Origin: Hyphomicrobiales bacterium
Lineage (GTDB): Bacteria > Pseudomonadota > Alphaproteobacteria > Rhizobiales > Rhizobiaceae
Direction: 5' to 3'
DNA: 64,000 nt
Assembly (NCBI GenBank): GCA_900470965.1
Contig: UCCS01000002.1
Coordinates: 1-64,000 of the forward strand
Both the position numbers and the translations under genes were made by a program. Positions within the stretch are counted from its first letter, which is position 1. Each line of letters starts with the position of its first letter. This document shows, piece after piece, positions 26,531-35,734 of the stretch. The notes under the pieces were generated by a model. The model was not told where the DNA came from. It did not search any database and saw nothing but the letters and a program-made list of their open reading frames with translations.

Positions 26531-27496
26531 ATGAAATCCATAAGCCTCATAAAATATGGAGACGCCGTGGAGGGAACCCGCTTCCTCGACGTGGAGGAGC
26601 CGGGCCAAGCCGGGCCGGGCGAGGTTCTCGTCAAGGTCGATTACGCGCCGGTCAACTTCAACGATCTGATGGTGCCCTGGGGTATCTACCCGTGGAAGCC
26701 GGAACCGCCCGCCGTACTCGGTACCGAAGGCGCGGGGACCGTGTTGGAGCTCGGGCAGGGCGCCGCGGGTGTGAAAGTCGGTGACCGCGTCGTCCTTCCG
26801 TTTGGGTCGCAGACCTGGAGGGAGCGACTGGTCGTCAATGCCAGCGACCTCGTAATCGTTCCCCCCGAAATGTCATCGGAACAGGCCTCGGTTCTGACGA
26901 TCAACGGTGCCACCGCCTGGATGTTGCTCCATGACTTCGTCGATCTGCAACCGGGCGATGGTGTCGTCTTCGGCGCCGCGACCTCCGGCGTCGCTCGCTG
27001 GCTTATCGCCATCGCGAAATTCCGGGGACTACGGACGATCGGCCTGGTGAGACGAGCAGCGGATATCGAGGTGGTCAGGGCAGCAGGATGCGACTTCGTA
27101 TTCGAGACCGGAAGTGACCCCAAGGCGGCGAAGGCGTCGATCTCGGACATCCCGATCCGGCTCGGCCTGGATGTCGTTGGAGGGGCGGTCAGCGCCCTGG
27201 TCGCTTCCTTCATCGATTTTAGGGGGCATTTCGTGAGTTACGGAGCGATCAGCAAGGCACCGATTGAGATGCCGGTCTGGAACCTGACCTTCAAGGACAT
27301 AACTATCCGTGGCTTCTTCGAGGGTTCGGAGGAGAACTTGAAGAAGATCGTTCCGGCGCTTCAGGAGCTCCTTGGGATCGACGACGTCGGAACGGTCAAG
27401 CAGCCCTTCGCCGGGATTTTCCGTCCGGAGGAGGCGAGGGCCGCTCTGACCTTGGCGACACAGGGCAGGAGGGTGCTTCTGGATTTCCGCTCGTGA
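26531..27496 (+). CDS. Medium-chain dehydrogenase/quinone reductase family protein
   Basis: The product has 321 residues from ATG 26531 (CGGAG seven bases upstream; ATG 26525 is an alternative). The GroES-like domain has VNFNDLMVPWGIYPWKPEPPAVLGTEGAGTV in parts, resembling mitochondrial 2-enoyl-CoA reductases. The Rossmann part is DGVVFGAATSGVARWLI, in which the usual GxGxxG reads GAATSGV. No zinc ligands are visible. It probably reduces an enone or enoyl thioester with NADPH. Confidence 0.83.
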   Translation: MKSISLIKYGDAVEGTRFLDVEEPGQAGPGEVLVKVDYAPVNFNDLMVPWGIYPWKPEPPAVLGTEGAGTVLELGQGAAGVKVGDRVVLPFGSQTWRERLVVNASDLVIVPPEMSSEQASVLTINGATAWMLLHDFVDLQPGDGVVFGAATSGVARWLIAIAKFRGLRTIGLVRRAADIEVVRAAGCDFVFETGSDPKAAKASISDIPIRLGLDVVGGAVSALVASFIDFRGHFVSYGAISKAPIEMPVWNLTFKDITIRGFFEGSEENLKKIVPALQELLGIDDVGTVKQPFAGIFRPEEARAALTLATQGRRVLLDFRS

Positions 27497-27529
27497 TCGA
27501 CCTGGAAACCAACGCGCTAGGAGAACGTC

Positions 27530-27940
27530 ATGAATGAACATGACCCAGTTGTCGCCAGTTTCAAACGCTGGCTTTCCATGCCGGTCGTGACGGCAAGATG
27601 CCCTGTACGAGATGTTTTAGACCGTCTTGGCGAGAAGTGGACGACCTTGATGATCATGGCGCTCGCCGACGGCCCGAAGCGCTTCAGCGAGTTGAGGCGG
27701 GCGGTGCCGGATATCTCGAAACATTCCCTCACACTCGCCCTGCGTAACCTTGAGGAAGACGGGATCATCACGCGTCACGTGTTCCCGACCAAGCCCCCGG
27801 CAGTGGAGTATTGCCTCGCTCCGCTTGGGACGACCATGCTGGAGCCCTTGGCAGGAATGATATCCTGGGCAGAAAACCATCATACGGAAATCCAAGCCGC
27901 GCGGGGGCGCCGATCCAAAGAACTCGGACGCAAAGTTTGA
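27530..27940 (+). CDS. HxlR family transcriptional regulator
   Basis: The product has 136 residues. [22 protein letters not shown] at residues 23-44 carries the N-terminal Cys and GxKW motif of HxlR proteins, followed by [30 protein letters not shown], the winged helix (quoted in overlapping parts). The single conserved Cys suggests sensing of aldehydes, quinones or oxidants. It lies at the end of the oxidoreductase run and likely regulates it. Confidence 0.9.
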   Translation: MNEHDPVVASFKRWLSMPVVTARCPVRDVLDRLGEKWTTLMIMALADGPKRFSELRRAVPDISKHSLTLALRNLEEDGIITRHVFPTKPPAVEYCLAPLGTTMLEPLAGMISWAENHHTEIQAARGRRSKELGRKV

Positions 27941-27982
27941 ACTGGCGTAAACGCCAGGCGACCAACCAAACATGCAACTAAA

Positions 27983-27996
27983 TGTGTATATACACA
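27983..27996. promoter_or_regulatory. MarR-type operator 3 (perfect palindrome)
   Basis: TGTGTA-TA-TACACA, fully palindromic, 19 bp upstream of the SDR start at 28016. It matches operators 1 and 2 near marR 3.6 kb away. Confidence 0.7.
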
Positions 27997-28015
27997 AAAA
28001 GAAGAGGAACATGAC

Positions 28016-28768
28016 ATGACCGGCATACTCAACGGCAAGACGGCTGTAATCACAGGCGGCGGCACGGGCATCGGTTTGGCGACAGCGAAGAAGTTCGTTG
28101 CTGAAGGCGCATTCGTGTTCATCACGGGCAGGCGCCAGGCCGAACTTGAGGCGGCTGTCGAGGCGATCGGGCCGAACTCCGTCGCCGTTCAGGCGGACGT
28201 CTCAATCAATACCGATCTTGACCGGCTTTATGAAACGGTCAGGGAGCGCCGCGGAAAGATCGACATCCTGTTCGCCAATGCGGCGGTTGCAGAGGGCGCT
28301 CCGCTTGGCGCGATCACCGAGGAGCACTTCGACAGGCATTTCGACATCAACGTGCGCGGCTTGGTCTTCACCGTCCAGAAGGCGCTTCCACTGCTCGTCG
28401 ATGGAGGCTCGATCGTATTGACCTCGTCCGTATCGGCTTTTACCGCGGATCCTGCCCTCAGCATTTACAGTGCCACCAAAGCAGCAATTCGAAGCCTCGC
28501 TCGCTGTTGGGTCCTTGATCTCAAAGATCGGCATATCCGGGTGAACGCTGTCAGCCCGGGTTCGACAGAGACCCCAGGTCTCGGTGGCCTTGCGGGACCT
28601 GACGGCGACACGAAGGGCTTCTACGACTTTCTGGGCAGTCGCATTCCGCTTGGCCGCCTCGGTCGACCTGAAGAAATTGCCAACGCGGTGGCGTTTCTCG
28701 CCTCCGACGCGGCAAGTTTCATCAACGGTGCCGACCTGCAGGTCGATGGTGGCGCCGAACAGATCTGA
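28016..28768 (+). CDS. Classical SDR oxidoreductase
   Basis: The product has 250 residues. TAVITGGGTGIGLATAKKF gives the TGxxxGIG cofactor motif, NAA at about residue 90 stabilises the sheet, and the catalytic tetrad Ser (SSVSAF) and YSATK are intact. The C-terminus ends LQVDGGAEQI, typical for these tetrameric NAD(P)H ketoreductases. AGAGGAAC precedes the start, and a MarR-type palindrome covers the promoter. It is followed by the PLP decarboxylase gene 53 bp downstream. Confidence 0.9.
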   Translation: MTGILNGKTAVITGGGTGIGLATAKKFVAEGAFVFITGRRQAELEAAVEAIGPNSVAVQADVSINTDLDRLYETVRERRGKIDILFANAAVAEGAPLGAITEEHFDRHFDINVRGLVFTVQKALPLLVDGGSIVLTSSVSAFTADPALSIYSATKAAIRSLARCWVLDLKDRHIRVNAVSPGSTETPGLGGLAGPDGDTKGFYDFLGSRIPLGRLGRPEEIANAVAFLASDAASFINGADLQVDGGAEQI

Positions 28769-28821
28769 ACAGGAAGAACCGGAGTGCGCCAACCAGGCAG
28801 CGCTCCGTTCAAGGAGCAATG

Positions 28822-30195
28822 ATGCACGACGAACTCGAACTCATGGCCGACGCAGACGCGCGTGCGGCCCGATATATCGGATCAGTGCAAACCAGGCGGG
28901 TTTTCCCTGACCATGAAGCACTCGATGGCCTTGCAAGGTTCTCGGAAGACCTTCCGAACAAAGGCAGGCCTCCGGGGGAGGGGCTGGCGCTTCTGGACGA
29001 CGCGGGCTCGCCTGCTACGGTGACAAGCAACGGCCCGCGATACTTCGGTTTCGTCGTCGGAGCGGCCCTGCCGGCCGCCGCGGCTGCCGACCGGCTGATC
29101 GGTGCCTGGGACCAGGGCGCGACGCTTGCCATGACCTCACCGGTTTCGGCCAAGGTCGAGGAAGTCGCGGCGCAGTGGATTTTGGAAATACTCGATCTGC
29201 CTCGCGAGAGCGCGGTCGGCTTTGGAACCTCCGCGACCGCATGCGGGATCACCTGCCTTGCTGCCGCACGACGCTCGCTGCTGAAGAAGCACGGCTGGAA
29301 TCTCGACGAGGACGGACTGATCGGTGCACCCCCGATCAGGATTGTCGTCTCCGAAAAGATCCATATCGTCGTCCTGAAGGCTTTGCGCATACTCGGCTTC
29401 GGAAAGAAGGATATCCTTCTTGCTCCGGTGGACGCCTTTGGCAGGGTGGATCCCGCGAGACTTCCTGCCGTGGACGACAAGACGATTGTCTGCCTCCAGG
29501 CGGGCGAAGTGAATACCGGCGAATTCGACCCGTTCCCGGAAATCATCCCGACCGCCAAGGCCGCAGGCGCTTGGGTCCATGTAGACGGAGCCTTCGGTCT
29601 CTGGGCAAGAGCATCCGCCCCGAACCGCCACCTGACCGAAGGCATCGAGCTGGCCGACAGCTGGACCACCGACGGGCACAAGTGGCTGAACACGCCTTAC
29701 GACTCCGCAATGGCGATCTGCAGGGACGCCGATGCGCTTGCCGAAGCGATGAACAGCGATGCCGTGTATGCGTCCGGATCAAAGAAGGCCCAGAAGAACC
29801 TGACGCTGGAATTTTCCCGACGGGCAAGAGGGATTCCGGTCTGGGCCGCTCTGCGGGCGCTCGGCCGTGCTGGCGTTGCCGAACTGGTCGAGCGACATAT
29901 TTCGCAGGCCAAGCGTCTCGCTACGGAACTGGAGGCAGCGGGGTTCGAGATACTTAACCGCGTTGTGCTCAACCAGGTTCTGGTCCGGGCATCGAGCGAT
30001 CAAACGACAACCTGGATCAGAAACGAGGTCGAGAGGTCGGGCGAGGCCTGGTTCGGCGGCACCATCTGGGACGGACGCGCTGCATTCCGGCTCAGTGTTT
30101 CCTCCTGGAGAACGACGGACGACGACATCGGCCGCCTCATTGCTCTTCTGATCCGCCTTCAAGGCGAGGCACGGCGTGAAGAGGTGTCCCAATGA
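28822..30195 (+). CDS. PLP-dependent group II decarboxylase-like protein (aromatic/glutamate type)
   Basis: The product has about 457 residues; ATG 28819 or 28822, the second better spaced from AAGGAG. GFGTSATACGITCLAAAR is the PLP phosphate region, VHVDGAFGLWA holds the Asp that pairs with the pyridine N, and DSWTTDGHKWLNTPYD carries the Schiff-base Lys. Fold-type I decarboxylases of this group act on aromatic or acidic amino acids; some are aldehyde synthases. The substrate is unknown. The stop overlaps the next gene as ATGA. Confidence 0.85.
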   Translation: MHDELELMADADARAARYIGSVQTRRVFPDHEALDGLARFSEDLPNKGRPPGEGLALLDDAGSPATVTSNGPRYFGFVVGAALPAAAAADRLIGAWDQGATLAMTSPVSAKVEEVAAQWILEILDLPRESAVGFGTSATACGITCLAAARRSLLKKHGWNLDEDGLIGAPPIRIVVSEKIHIVVLKALRILGFGKKDILLAPVDAFGRVDPARLPAVDDKTIVCLQAGEVNTGEFDPFPEIIPTAKAAGAWVHVDGAFGLWARASAPNRHLTEGIELADSWTTDGHKWLNTPYDSAMAICRDADALAEAMNSDAVYASGSKKAQKNLTLEFSRRARGIPVWAALRALGRAGVAELVERHISQAKRLATELEAAGFEILNRVVLNQVLVRASSDQTTTWIRNEVERSGEAWFGGTIWDGRAAFRLSVSSWRTTDDDIGRLIALLIRLQGEARREEVSQ

Positions 30196-30620
30196 GCGAA
30201 ACGTCTCTGACCGTGCACGACACCAAAGTCGCTGTCATCGTTCGAAGCGATCTGCAAACATGGCAGAAGCTGAACGTCACAGCCTTTCTGATGAGCGGGA
30301 TAGGCGCCGCTTACGCGGAGATGATCGGTCAAGCGTATTTGGACCGAGATGGCCGCCAGTTCCTGGCGCTGTCGGTCCAACCCGTCATCGTTCTCTCTGC
30401 AGACGCGTCGCTCCTTTCGAAAATTTCATGAGCGCGCGGTGTCGCGTGACGTCCCGGCCGCTGTCTTTATCGATGAGATGTTTTCAACGAACGATGATTC
30501 GCAAACCGCGAGGTGTTTTCCAGGTTTGCGGTGGAAGACGCGAAGGTGGCGGGTATCGCAGTTAGAGCGGAACGGTCTATCGTGGACAAGATCACCAAGG
30601 GTGCCTCTCTCAGGCACTAA
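30192..30620 (+). pseudogene. DUF2000-like protein with two compensating frameshifts
   Basis: The first frame (VRSDLQTWQKLNVTAFLMSG, then LALSVQPVIVLSADASLLSK) ends at a TGA at 30429-30431. One extra base near 30422 shifts the coding to a second frame (HERAVSRDVPAAVFIDEMF). A second change near 30503 restores the first frame (NREVFSRFAVEDAKVAGIAV to KITKGASLRH, stop at 30618-30620). Joined, the pieces make one protein of about 142 residues, the usual DUF2000 length. It may be a decayed gene or two indel errors. It is coupled to the decarboxylase by ATGA. Confidence 0.7.
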
Positions 30621-30782
30621 TTGAGAAGGTAAAGCGATTGACCTCAATAGAGGAGAGCCCGCCCTGGGCAATAGGGTCGCGGGTCCATATTGGTTCAAGG
30701 CGCTTGTGTTTTGTCCGACGTCGCGTCGGTGCGGCCCTGCTAGCTCGGAGCTGCCGCCAACTCTATTGTAGCTGATCGAATG

Positions 30783-30815
30783 TTGAGGGCCGCGCGAAAA
30801 GCGGCCCTCAATTTT
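30783..30815 (+). terminator. Strong Rho-independent terminator
   Basis: TTGAGGGCCGC at 30783-30793 pairs perfectly with GCGGCCCTCAA at 30801-30811 around GCGAAAA and is followed by TTTT. It lies between the DUF2000-like remnant and the convergent dehydrogenase. Confidence 0.88.
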
Positions 30816-30853
30816 ACCGATCTTGCAAGGCGATCGTCGGCACGCGAAAAAGC

Positions 30854-31870
30854 TCAACGCCGATGGACGATGGCAACTTTGCCAAAGTGATCGGCTGCTT
30901 TAAAAAAGCGAAAAGCTTCTGCCGCTTCCTCGAATGGAAATACCTGGTCCACTGCTGGCATGATGCGGTTGCGGTCGACGAAGGCGACAAGTTGATCCAA
31001 CATTGTGCGGCTGCCGACCATCATCCCCTGCAGGCGCGCCGCTGTCCCGATCAGCCGGCTTGGTTGAAAACCCGGATTGCTGCCGGCCCTTGCGCCAATC
31101 ACAACAACTGTACCCCCTTGGCGGACCGACGAAAGCGACTGATCGATGGTGGCGGCACCACCGACCTCGACGACGAGGTCCACGCCTTCTCCGTCGGTGA
31201 TTTCGCGAACAGCGTTCGACCATTCAGGGGTCTTGCGATAATTGATGGTCTCTGACGCGCCAAGTTCGCTCGCGCGCTTGAGCTTCGCCTCGCTCGACGA
31301 GGTAACGATCGCGCGCAACCCTGCCGCCTTGGCAAGCTGCAGCGCCCAAACGGAAACACCGCCGGTCCCAAGAAGGAGAATGCTTGCACCGGGTTTTGCG
31401 CCGCCAGCTTCGAAAAGCGCGTTCCAGGCCGTCACGCCAGCGCAGGGAAGGCTGGCAGATTGAGTCGGTGAAAGCGTTTCCGGTGCGATTGCAAACGAGC
31501 TCTCGGTAGAAACCAGTTCCTCGGCCAAAGTGCCATGGTCGTCTGCACCAAAGCTTCGTTTCGTTTTGAACGGCGAGATCGGCCCTTCGATCCAGTCTGG
31601 CCAGAATGCCGGCAATACCCGATCACCGACTTTCAGCCTGCGAACGTCGGCTCCTGTTTCCGTGACGACACCGGCGCCGTCGCTACCGGGGGTGACCGCG
31701 AGGTCATCGGGAAGGCCATATTGCCCCTCTGCGATCATAAGATCGCGAAAATTGAGCGCAGACGCTTCCATTCGCACACGGACATCATTCGGTCCGAGCG
31801 TTCGTGGAGACTGGTTTACCTGAGTGAGCGAGGATAGGCCGCGATTGGCGGCAATGCGGTAGGCTTTCAT
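30854..31870 (-). CDS. Medium-chain NAD(P)-dependent alcohol dehydrogenase family protein
   Basis: The product has 338 residues from ATG 31870; a start at 31885 would add five residues. NFRDLMIAEGQYG and PGSDGAGVVTETG form the GroES domain, and ILLLGTGGVSVWALQLAKAAGLRAIVTSSS (in parts) is the nucleotide-binding domain. Structural and catalytic zinc ligands are missing, as in quinone-reductase-like members. It is a soluble oxidoreductase of unknown substrate with no evident operon partner. Confidence 0.85.
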   Translation of the reverse strand: MKAYRIAANRGLSSLTQVNQSPRTLGPNDVRVRMEASALNFRDLMIAEGQYGLPDDLAVTPGSDGAGVVTETGADVRRLKVGDRVLPAFWPDWIEGPISPFKTKRSFGADDHGTLAEELVSTESSFAIAPETLSPTQSASLPCAGVTAWNALFEAGGAKPGASILLLGTGGVSVWALQLAKAAGLRAIVTSSSEAKLKRASELGASETINYRKTPEWSNAVREITDGEGVDLVVEVGGAATIDQSLSSVRQGGTVVVIGARAGSNPGFQPSRLIGTAARLQGMMVGSRTMLDQLVAFVDRNRIMPAVDQVFPFEEAAEAFRFFKAADHFGKVAIVHRR

Positions 31871-31973
31871 GGTTTTCTCTTTCATCGGTCGGTGAAATAA
31901 TAGCGGCGTCGACGCGCGCGTCGGCCCACATCGCCGTTAGCGGCGATGCTGAAAAATTCGTTCGATGGTTCGG

Positions 31974-32528
31974 CTATGCTTGAACCCGCGAGTGCCAAAG
32001 GGCCTCGAAGGTTATGTCGAGCGGTTGCTCCAGCGAGGGCAGATCGCTCCGATGTGGCGCCCTGTTGGGATAGCTGTGACGCTTAAAGCTGTAACGATGT
32101 CCCAGCCACCCCCCGGTTCCGTCCGCCAAAGTCAAGTATTGGTCCTTCGTATCGCTGTCCGGTCTGTCGAAGGTCGTGACCTGACGCATTCTCATCAGGA
32201 TGCCGCCGCGTCCCCCGTCATTCCAGGCTGCTATCAGATAGAAATCGAGATCAATGGACTTTCCGTTGCAGGCATTCTTGCTCCAGGCAGGCATCATGAA
32301 ACGTTCGGCGATAAGCCCGGCCGAGGTTTGCGGCTCGGCTCCCGGCGATTTCCAGATGGTTTCGCTTAGATCCCAAAGTCCAATCCGCCCGGCAAGGCGT
32401 TCGCCCTGAGGGCCGAGCTCGTTTAGATCCGCGCGGTCGAGCGCTTGGCTGTTGGAGCGAATGGGCGCACCGCTCGCCAATGCTGCGCCCAACAGAACTG
32501 TCGTCTTGATGAAATGACGCCGCTGCAT
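31974..32528 (-). CDS. Exported protein of unknown function (Tat-type signal)
   Basis: The product has 184 residues. QRRHFIKTTVLLGAALASGA is a twin-arginine-like signal peptide with a hydrophobic core, cleaved around residue 28. The mature part begins LAGRIGLWDLSETIWKSPGA, resembling DUF1579-like proteins, and ends in a basic, His-rich segment (GHRYSFKRHSYPN). No catalytic motif is visible. It is divergent from a LysR gene with a perfect palindrome between them and may be a target of that regulator. Confidence 0.65.
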   Translation of the reverse strand: MQRRHFIKTTVLLGAALASGAPIRSNSQALDRADLNELGPQGERLAGRIGLWDLSETIWKSPGAEPQTSAGLIAERFMMPAWSKNACNGKSIDLDFYLIAAWNDGGRGGILMRMRQVTTFDRPDSDTKDQYLTLADGTGGWLGHRYSFKRHSYPNRAPHRSDLPSLEQPLDITFEALWHSRVQA

Positions 32529-32678
32529 GGAGTGATTTCCCTATCTGCGAATAAACAGGAACGTTTGTGACGATATTGCCGACGGTTCCTGGCAAGGGGG
32601 TGTCGACGGCGAACCGCACGCCAGAGGACGCTCTGAGTTTCCTTTTCTGACTATAACGACACGATAACACGTCATTAT

Positions 32679-32693
32679 GCGCAACAGTTGCGC
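32679..32693. promoter_or_regulatory. Perfect palindrome GCGCAAC-A-GTTGCGC before the LysR gene
   Basis: Seven-base arms with a one-base centre lie 44 bp upstream of the LysR start at 32737 and between two divergent genes. The location fits a LysR autoregulatory site. Confidence 0.5.
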
Positions 32694-32736
32694 TGTTTAC
32701 GCTCGACTATGGTGTCTGAAATGCTACAATAAGCTC

Positions 32737-33642
32737 ATGTCGACGCCACTCAGTGATATCCCGGTCTTCATGTGCGCCGTTGAAACGGGAGGATTTTCGG
32801 AGGCTGGCCGTCGGCTGAACCTGTCACGGTCGTCTGTGGGCAGAGCGGTCGCCCGACTGGAAGGCAGTCTCAAGGTCAGGCTGTTTGATCGAACGACCCG
32901 GCATCAAAATGTCACGGCGGACGGACAGCTTTTTTACGAGCACTGCCAGCGAGCAATGGCAGAATTACGCTCGGCCGAGGCGGCGCTGGATTCGGGGCTT
33001 AGCGTACCGCGCGGGAAGCTCAGGGTCTCGATGCCCGTGCTGTTCGGGCGCATGTGTGTCGCCCCGATTCTACGGCAAATAGCGAGCGAACACTCCGGCC
33101 TGGAACTTGAACTCAATTTCACCGATCGAAAAGTCGACCTTCTGGAGGACGGCTACGACCTTGCCATACGAAATGGCTCTCCGGGGAATGGCGCCGGTAT
33201 TCGGGTGCGGCGAGTTGGTCACGAAGCGACGATGATCTTCGCCGCACCGGCCTATCTTGAGAAGCGGGGATATCCACAGACCCTGGCAGACCTCGCTTCG
33301 CATGACACAATCGCGTATTCGCGTGGAGGGCCAGTGCAGTCGTGGACGCTGGACGATGATGGTGCAGCCTTTGAATTTAATCCTGTCTCGCGGTTTCGGT
33401 TTGACGACATCGATGCCATCGCGGACGCCGCGGTCGAAGGCTTCGGACTAACGTGGCTCCCATACTGGCTAGTCCAAAAGAGGGTTGATTCGGGAGAACT
33501 CGTGCAGGTGATACCAAATATGCGTCCCAGTCTGTCCGACGTCTGGGCCGTGTGGCCAGAGGGGCCTCATCTACCCACTCGGGTTCGAGTTGCAATTGAC
33601 GCGCTTGCAAAGTTTTTGCCCAAGCTGGTGCCGACGCGTTAA
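32737..33642 (+). CDS. LysR family transcriptional regulator
   Basis: The product has 301 residues from ATG 32737. The HTH lies at residues 8-65 (FMCAVETGGFSEAGRRLNLS, SSVGRAVARLE, LFDRTTRH). The effector domain carries FTDRKVDLLEDGYDLAIRNG, typical of the aromatic/quinone-responsive LTTR subgroup in proteobacteria. It probably regulates the divergent exported protein or the dehydrogenase beyond it. Confidence 0.9.
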   Translation: MSTPLSDIPVFMCAVETGGFSEAGRRLNLSRSSVGRAVARLEGSLKVRLFDRTTRHQNVTADGQLFYEHCQRAMAELRSAEAALDSGLSVPRGKLRVSMPVLFGRMCVAPILRQIASEHSGLELELNFTDRKVDLLEDGYDLAIRNGSPGNGAGIRVRRVGHEATMIFAAPAYLEKRGYPQTLADLASHDTIAYSRGGPVQSWTLDDDGAAFEFNPVSRFRFDDIDAIADAAVEGFGLTWLPYWLVQKRVDSGELVQVIPNMRPSLSDVWAVWPEGPHLPTRVRVAIDALAKFLPKLVPTR

Positions 33643-33807
33643 TCGACCTGCCGTTCGGAATCGCCGACAAATTCACTGGCATCGCCGTGCATTCGACGCT
33701 ACCACCGGGAGAATGCAACTATCTCAGCGGCGCCAAGATTGGCGTTGAGCGCGTTCTGATGTGGACAACGTTTCGAGATTAGTTGTGAGATGCGAACCCT
33801 TTGCCGC

Positions 33808-34704
33808 TCATGTCGGCGGCGCGACGAAGGCCATCTCCGGAAACGCCTTCCCAACCACTTCCAGAAATGCCCGCACCTTGGCGCCGACCAGGCGGCGCGA
33901 ACTCTGCAGCGCCCAGATCTCCACCGGCGGCCGAGCTAGTGTTCCCCAATAGGCAAGCCTGCCAGCCTCGATATCGTCGGCGACGAGGAGTTTCGGCAGC
34001 ATGGCCGCACCAGCGCCTGCCAGGACGGCGTCGCGGACCATCAACAGTGAAGAAAGGCGGAGAACCGGATCCGGCCGCAGGACGACATCCGCCGTTTCGG
34101 AGCTAATTCGCCAGACGTCCTCTGGCCGTGCTGCGGAGAGCAGAACGGCCTTTACCCTCGCTTCCTCACCATCCAAACTGAGGACGGGTCCCGGCATGCC
34201 GGGTGGTGCCACGATCAGGCGTTCATCGTTCAGGAAACGGCGCCCCACGAGGCGTTCGTCGGGCGACGGGTCGATCCGGATGACTAGATCATAGCCTTCT
34301 TCGATCGGATCGACCTTGCGGTCTTCAGCCACGATTTCGAGCTGGACGTCCGGATAGGCCAGGGCAAACCGCGCGCCGATCCGGGGTAGCGCAACATGCG
34401 CGAAGACGACCGGTGCGCTGACCCGCAGCCTGCCTTTCGGCGTAGATGCGCCAAGCACGACCGCCTCACCGGCCTCAACGATTTCGCTCAGCAGCCCGTG
34501 CGTCCGCTCATGCAGCGCCCGTCCTTCATCCGTCAATCGCAAATTCTGGGACCCGCGCTCGATCAGCCTCACACCAAGGCTTTCCTCAAGCTCGGCGACC
34601 CGCCGCGACAACGTGGCTTTGGAGCGGCCGGAGACGCGGGCTGCGCGACCGAACCCGCCATGGGCGGCGACGAGGTCGAAGTCGGATAAGGCCTGAAGAT
34701 CCAT
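33808..34704 (-). CDS. LysR family transcriptional regulator
   Basis: The product has 298 residues. The HTH spans DFDLVAAHGGFGRAARVSGR and ATLSRRVAELEESLGVRLIE. The effector domain includes VAEDRKVDPIEEGYDLVIRI, the same subgroup signature as the LysR at 32737. It is divergent from the NmrA-type SDR at 34821 with a 7-bp-arm inverted repeat in between, the usual layout for a LysR protein and its target. Confidence 0.9.
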   Translation of the reverse strand: MDLQALSDFDLVAAHGGFGRAARVSGRSKATLSRRVAELEESLGVRLIERGSQNLRLTDEGRALHERTHGLLSEIVEAGEAVVLGASTPKGRLRVSAPVVFAHVALPRIGARFALAYPDVQLEIVAEDRKVDPIEEGYDLVIRIDPSPDERLVGRRFLNDERLIVAPPGMPGPVLSLDGEEARVKAVLLSAARPEDVWRISSETADVVLRPDPVLRLSSLLMVRDAVLAGAGAAMLPKLLVADDIEAGRLAYWGTLARPPVEIWALQSSRRLVGAKVRAFLEVVGKAFPEMAFVAPPT

Positions 34705-34720
34705 TTGTGGTGTTCCGTAT

Positions 34721-34739
34721 TCGAGACAAGTGGTCTCGA
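34721..34739. promoter_or_regulatory. Inverted repeat TCGAGAC-N5-GTCTCGA
   Basis: Perfect 7-bp arms with spacer AAGTG, 16 bp upstream of the LysR gene start and about 80 bp upstream of the divergent SDR start. It is a probable operator of that LysR protein. Confidence 0.6.
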
Positions 34740-34820
34740 TATTGGCATCTTCAAAACGATAATGAAACGGCTATTTTCTCTCAGCAGATGCAACGAGCAC
34801 CAGCACAAGGAGATTTCGAC

Positions 34821-35699
34821 ATGAGCATTCTCGTTACAGGCAGCACTGGAACCGTCGGGGCGCAGGTCCTGGCTCATCTTCAAACGCGTAACGCCGATGT
34901 CCGCGCCCTGACACGCTCACCCGAGACGGCGCAGCTTCCCGCTGGCGTGACGGCGGTCGGCGGTGACCTCGCCGATCCGGATTCGGTGCGCGCGGCGCTC
35001 GAAGGCGTCAGCACGCTGTTTGTGCTCGCCCCGAACGTCGCCGATGAACTGACCCAAGCTATGCTGACCCTGACGGTCGCCCACGAGGCCGGCATCAAGG
35101 GCATTGTCTATCTTTCGGTCTTCGGCGGCGACGCCTATGCCGATGTGCCGCATTTCGCCGGCAAGTACACGGTCGAGCGGATGATCGAGGCACTCGACCT
35201 GCCCGCGACAGTTCTGCGTCCCGCCTACTTCATTCAGAACGATCTTCGCCAGAAGGACGGACTTCTGAAGGCCGGCATCTATGCCTCGCCGATCGGCGCG
35301 AAAGGCGTCTCGATGGTCGATATCCGCGACATCGGCGAGGCCGCCGCGATCGAGCTGGTTCGCCGTGAGCGGGCCCCGTCGCCGCTCGGCCGCGAGACCT
35401 ATGCCCTGGTCGGACCGGACAGCCTAACCGGTGAAGGGATCGCCACCATCTGGAGCGAAGCCCTCGGCCGCGCGATCCGTTATGGCGGCGACGATCTCGT
35501 TACCATGGAGCAGCGCATGAAGACCATGCTGCCCGCCTGGCACGCGCTCGACCTGCGCCTGATGTTCAGCCGCTATCAGGCAGAAGGTGCGGTGGCGACA
35601 GCCGACGACCTCGCCCGCCTGACCAAGCTGCTCGGTCGCGCACCGCGCTCCTATCCCGCCTTTGCCAGGGATGCCGCCGCCCAGTGGACGAAGGGCTGA
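34821..35699 (+). CDS. NmrA-type NAD(P)-binding SDR
   Basis: The product has 292 residues from ATG 34821 (AAGGAGA upstream). ILVTGSTGTVGAQVLAHL is the Rossmann loop. LFVLAPNVADELTQAML and ATVLRPAYFIQND follow the NmrA/HSCARG layout. It is a redox-linked reductase or sensor. It is first of four co-oriented genes (34.8-37.8 kb) with short gaps (35, 2 and 62 bp), likely an operon activated by the divergent LysR protein. Confidence 0.87.
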   Translation: MSILVTGSTGTVGAQVLAHLQTRNADVRALTRSPETAQLPAGVTAVGGDLADPDSVRAALEGVSTLFVLAPNVADELTQAMLTLTVAHEAGIKGIVYLSVFGGDAYADVPHFAGKYTVERMIEALDLPATVLRPAYFIQNDLRQKDGLLKAGIYASPIGAKGVSMVDIRDIGEAAAIELVRRERAPSPLGRETYALVGPDSLTGEGIATIWSEALGRAIRYGGDDLVTMEQRMKTMLPAWHALDLRLMFSRYQAEGAVATADDLARLTKLLGRAPRSYPAFARDAAAQWTKG

Positions 35700-35734
35700 T
35701 CCCGCACCTTACCGTCCAATGAAGGAGACCTGCC

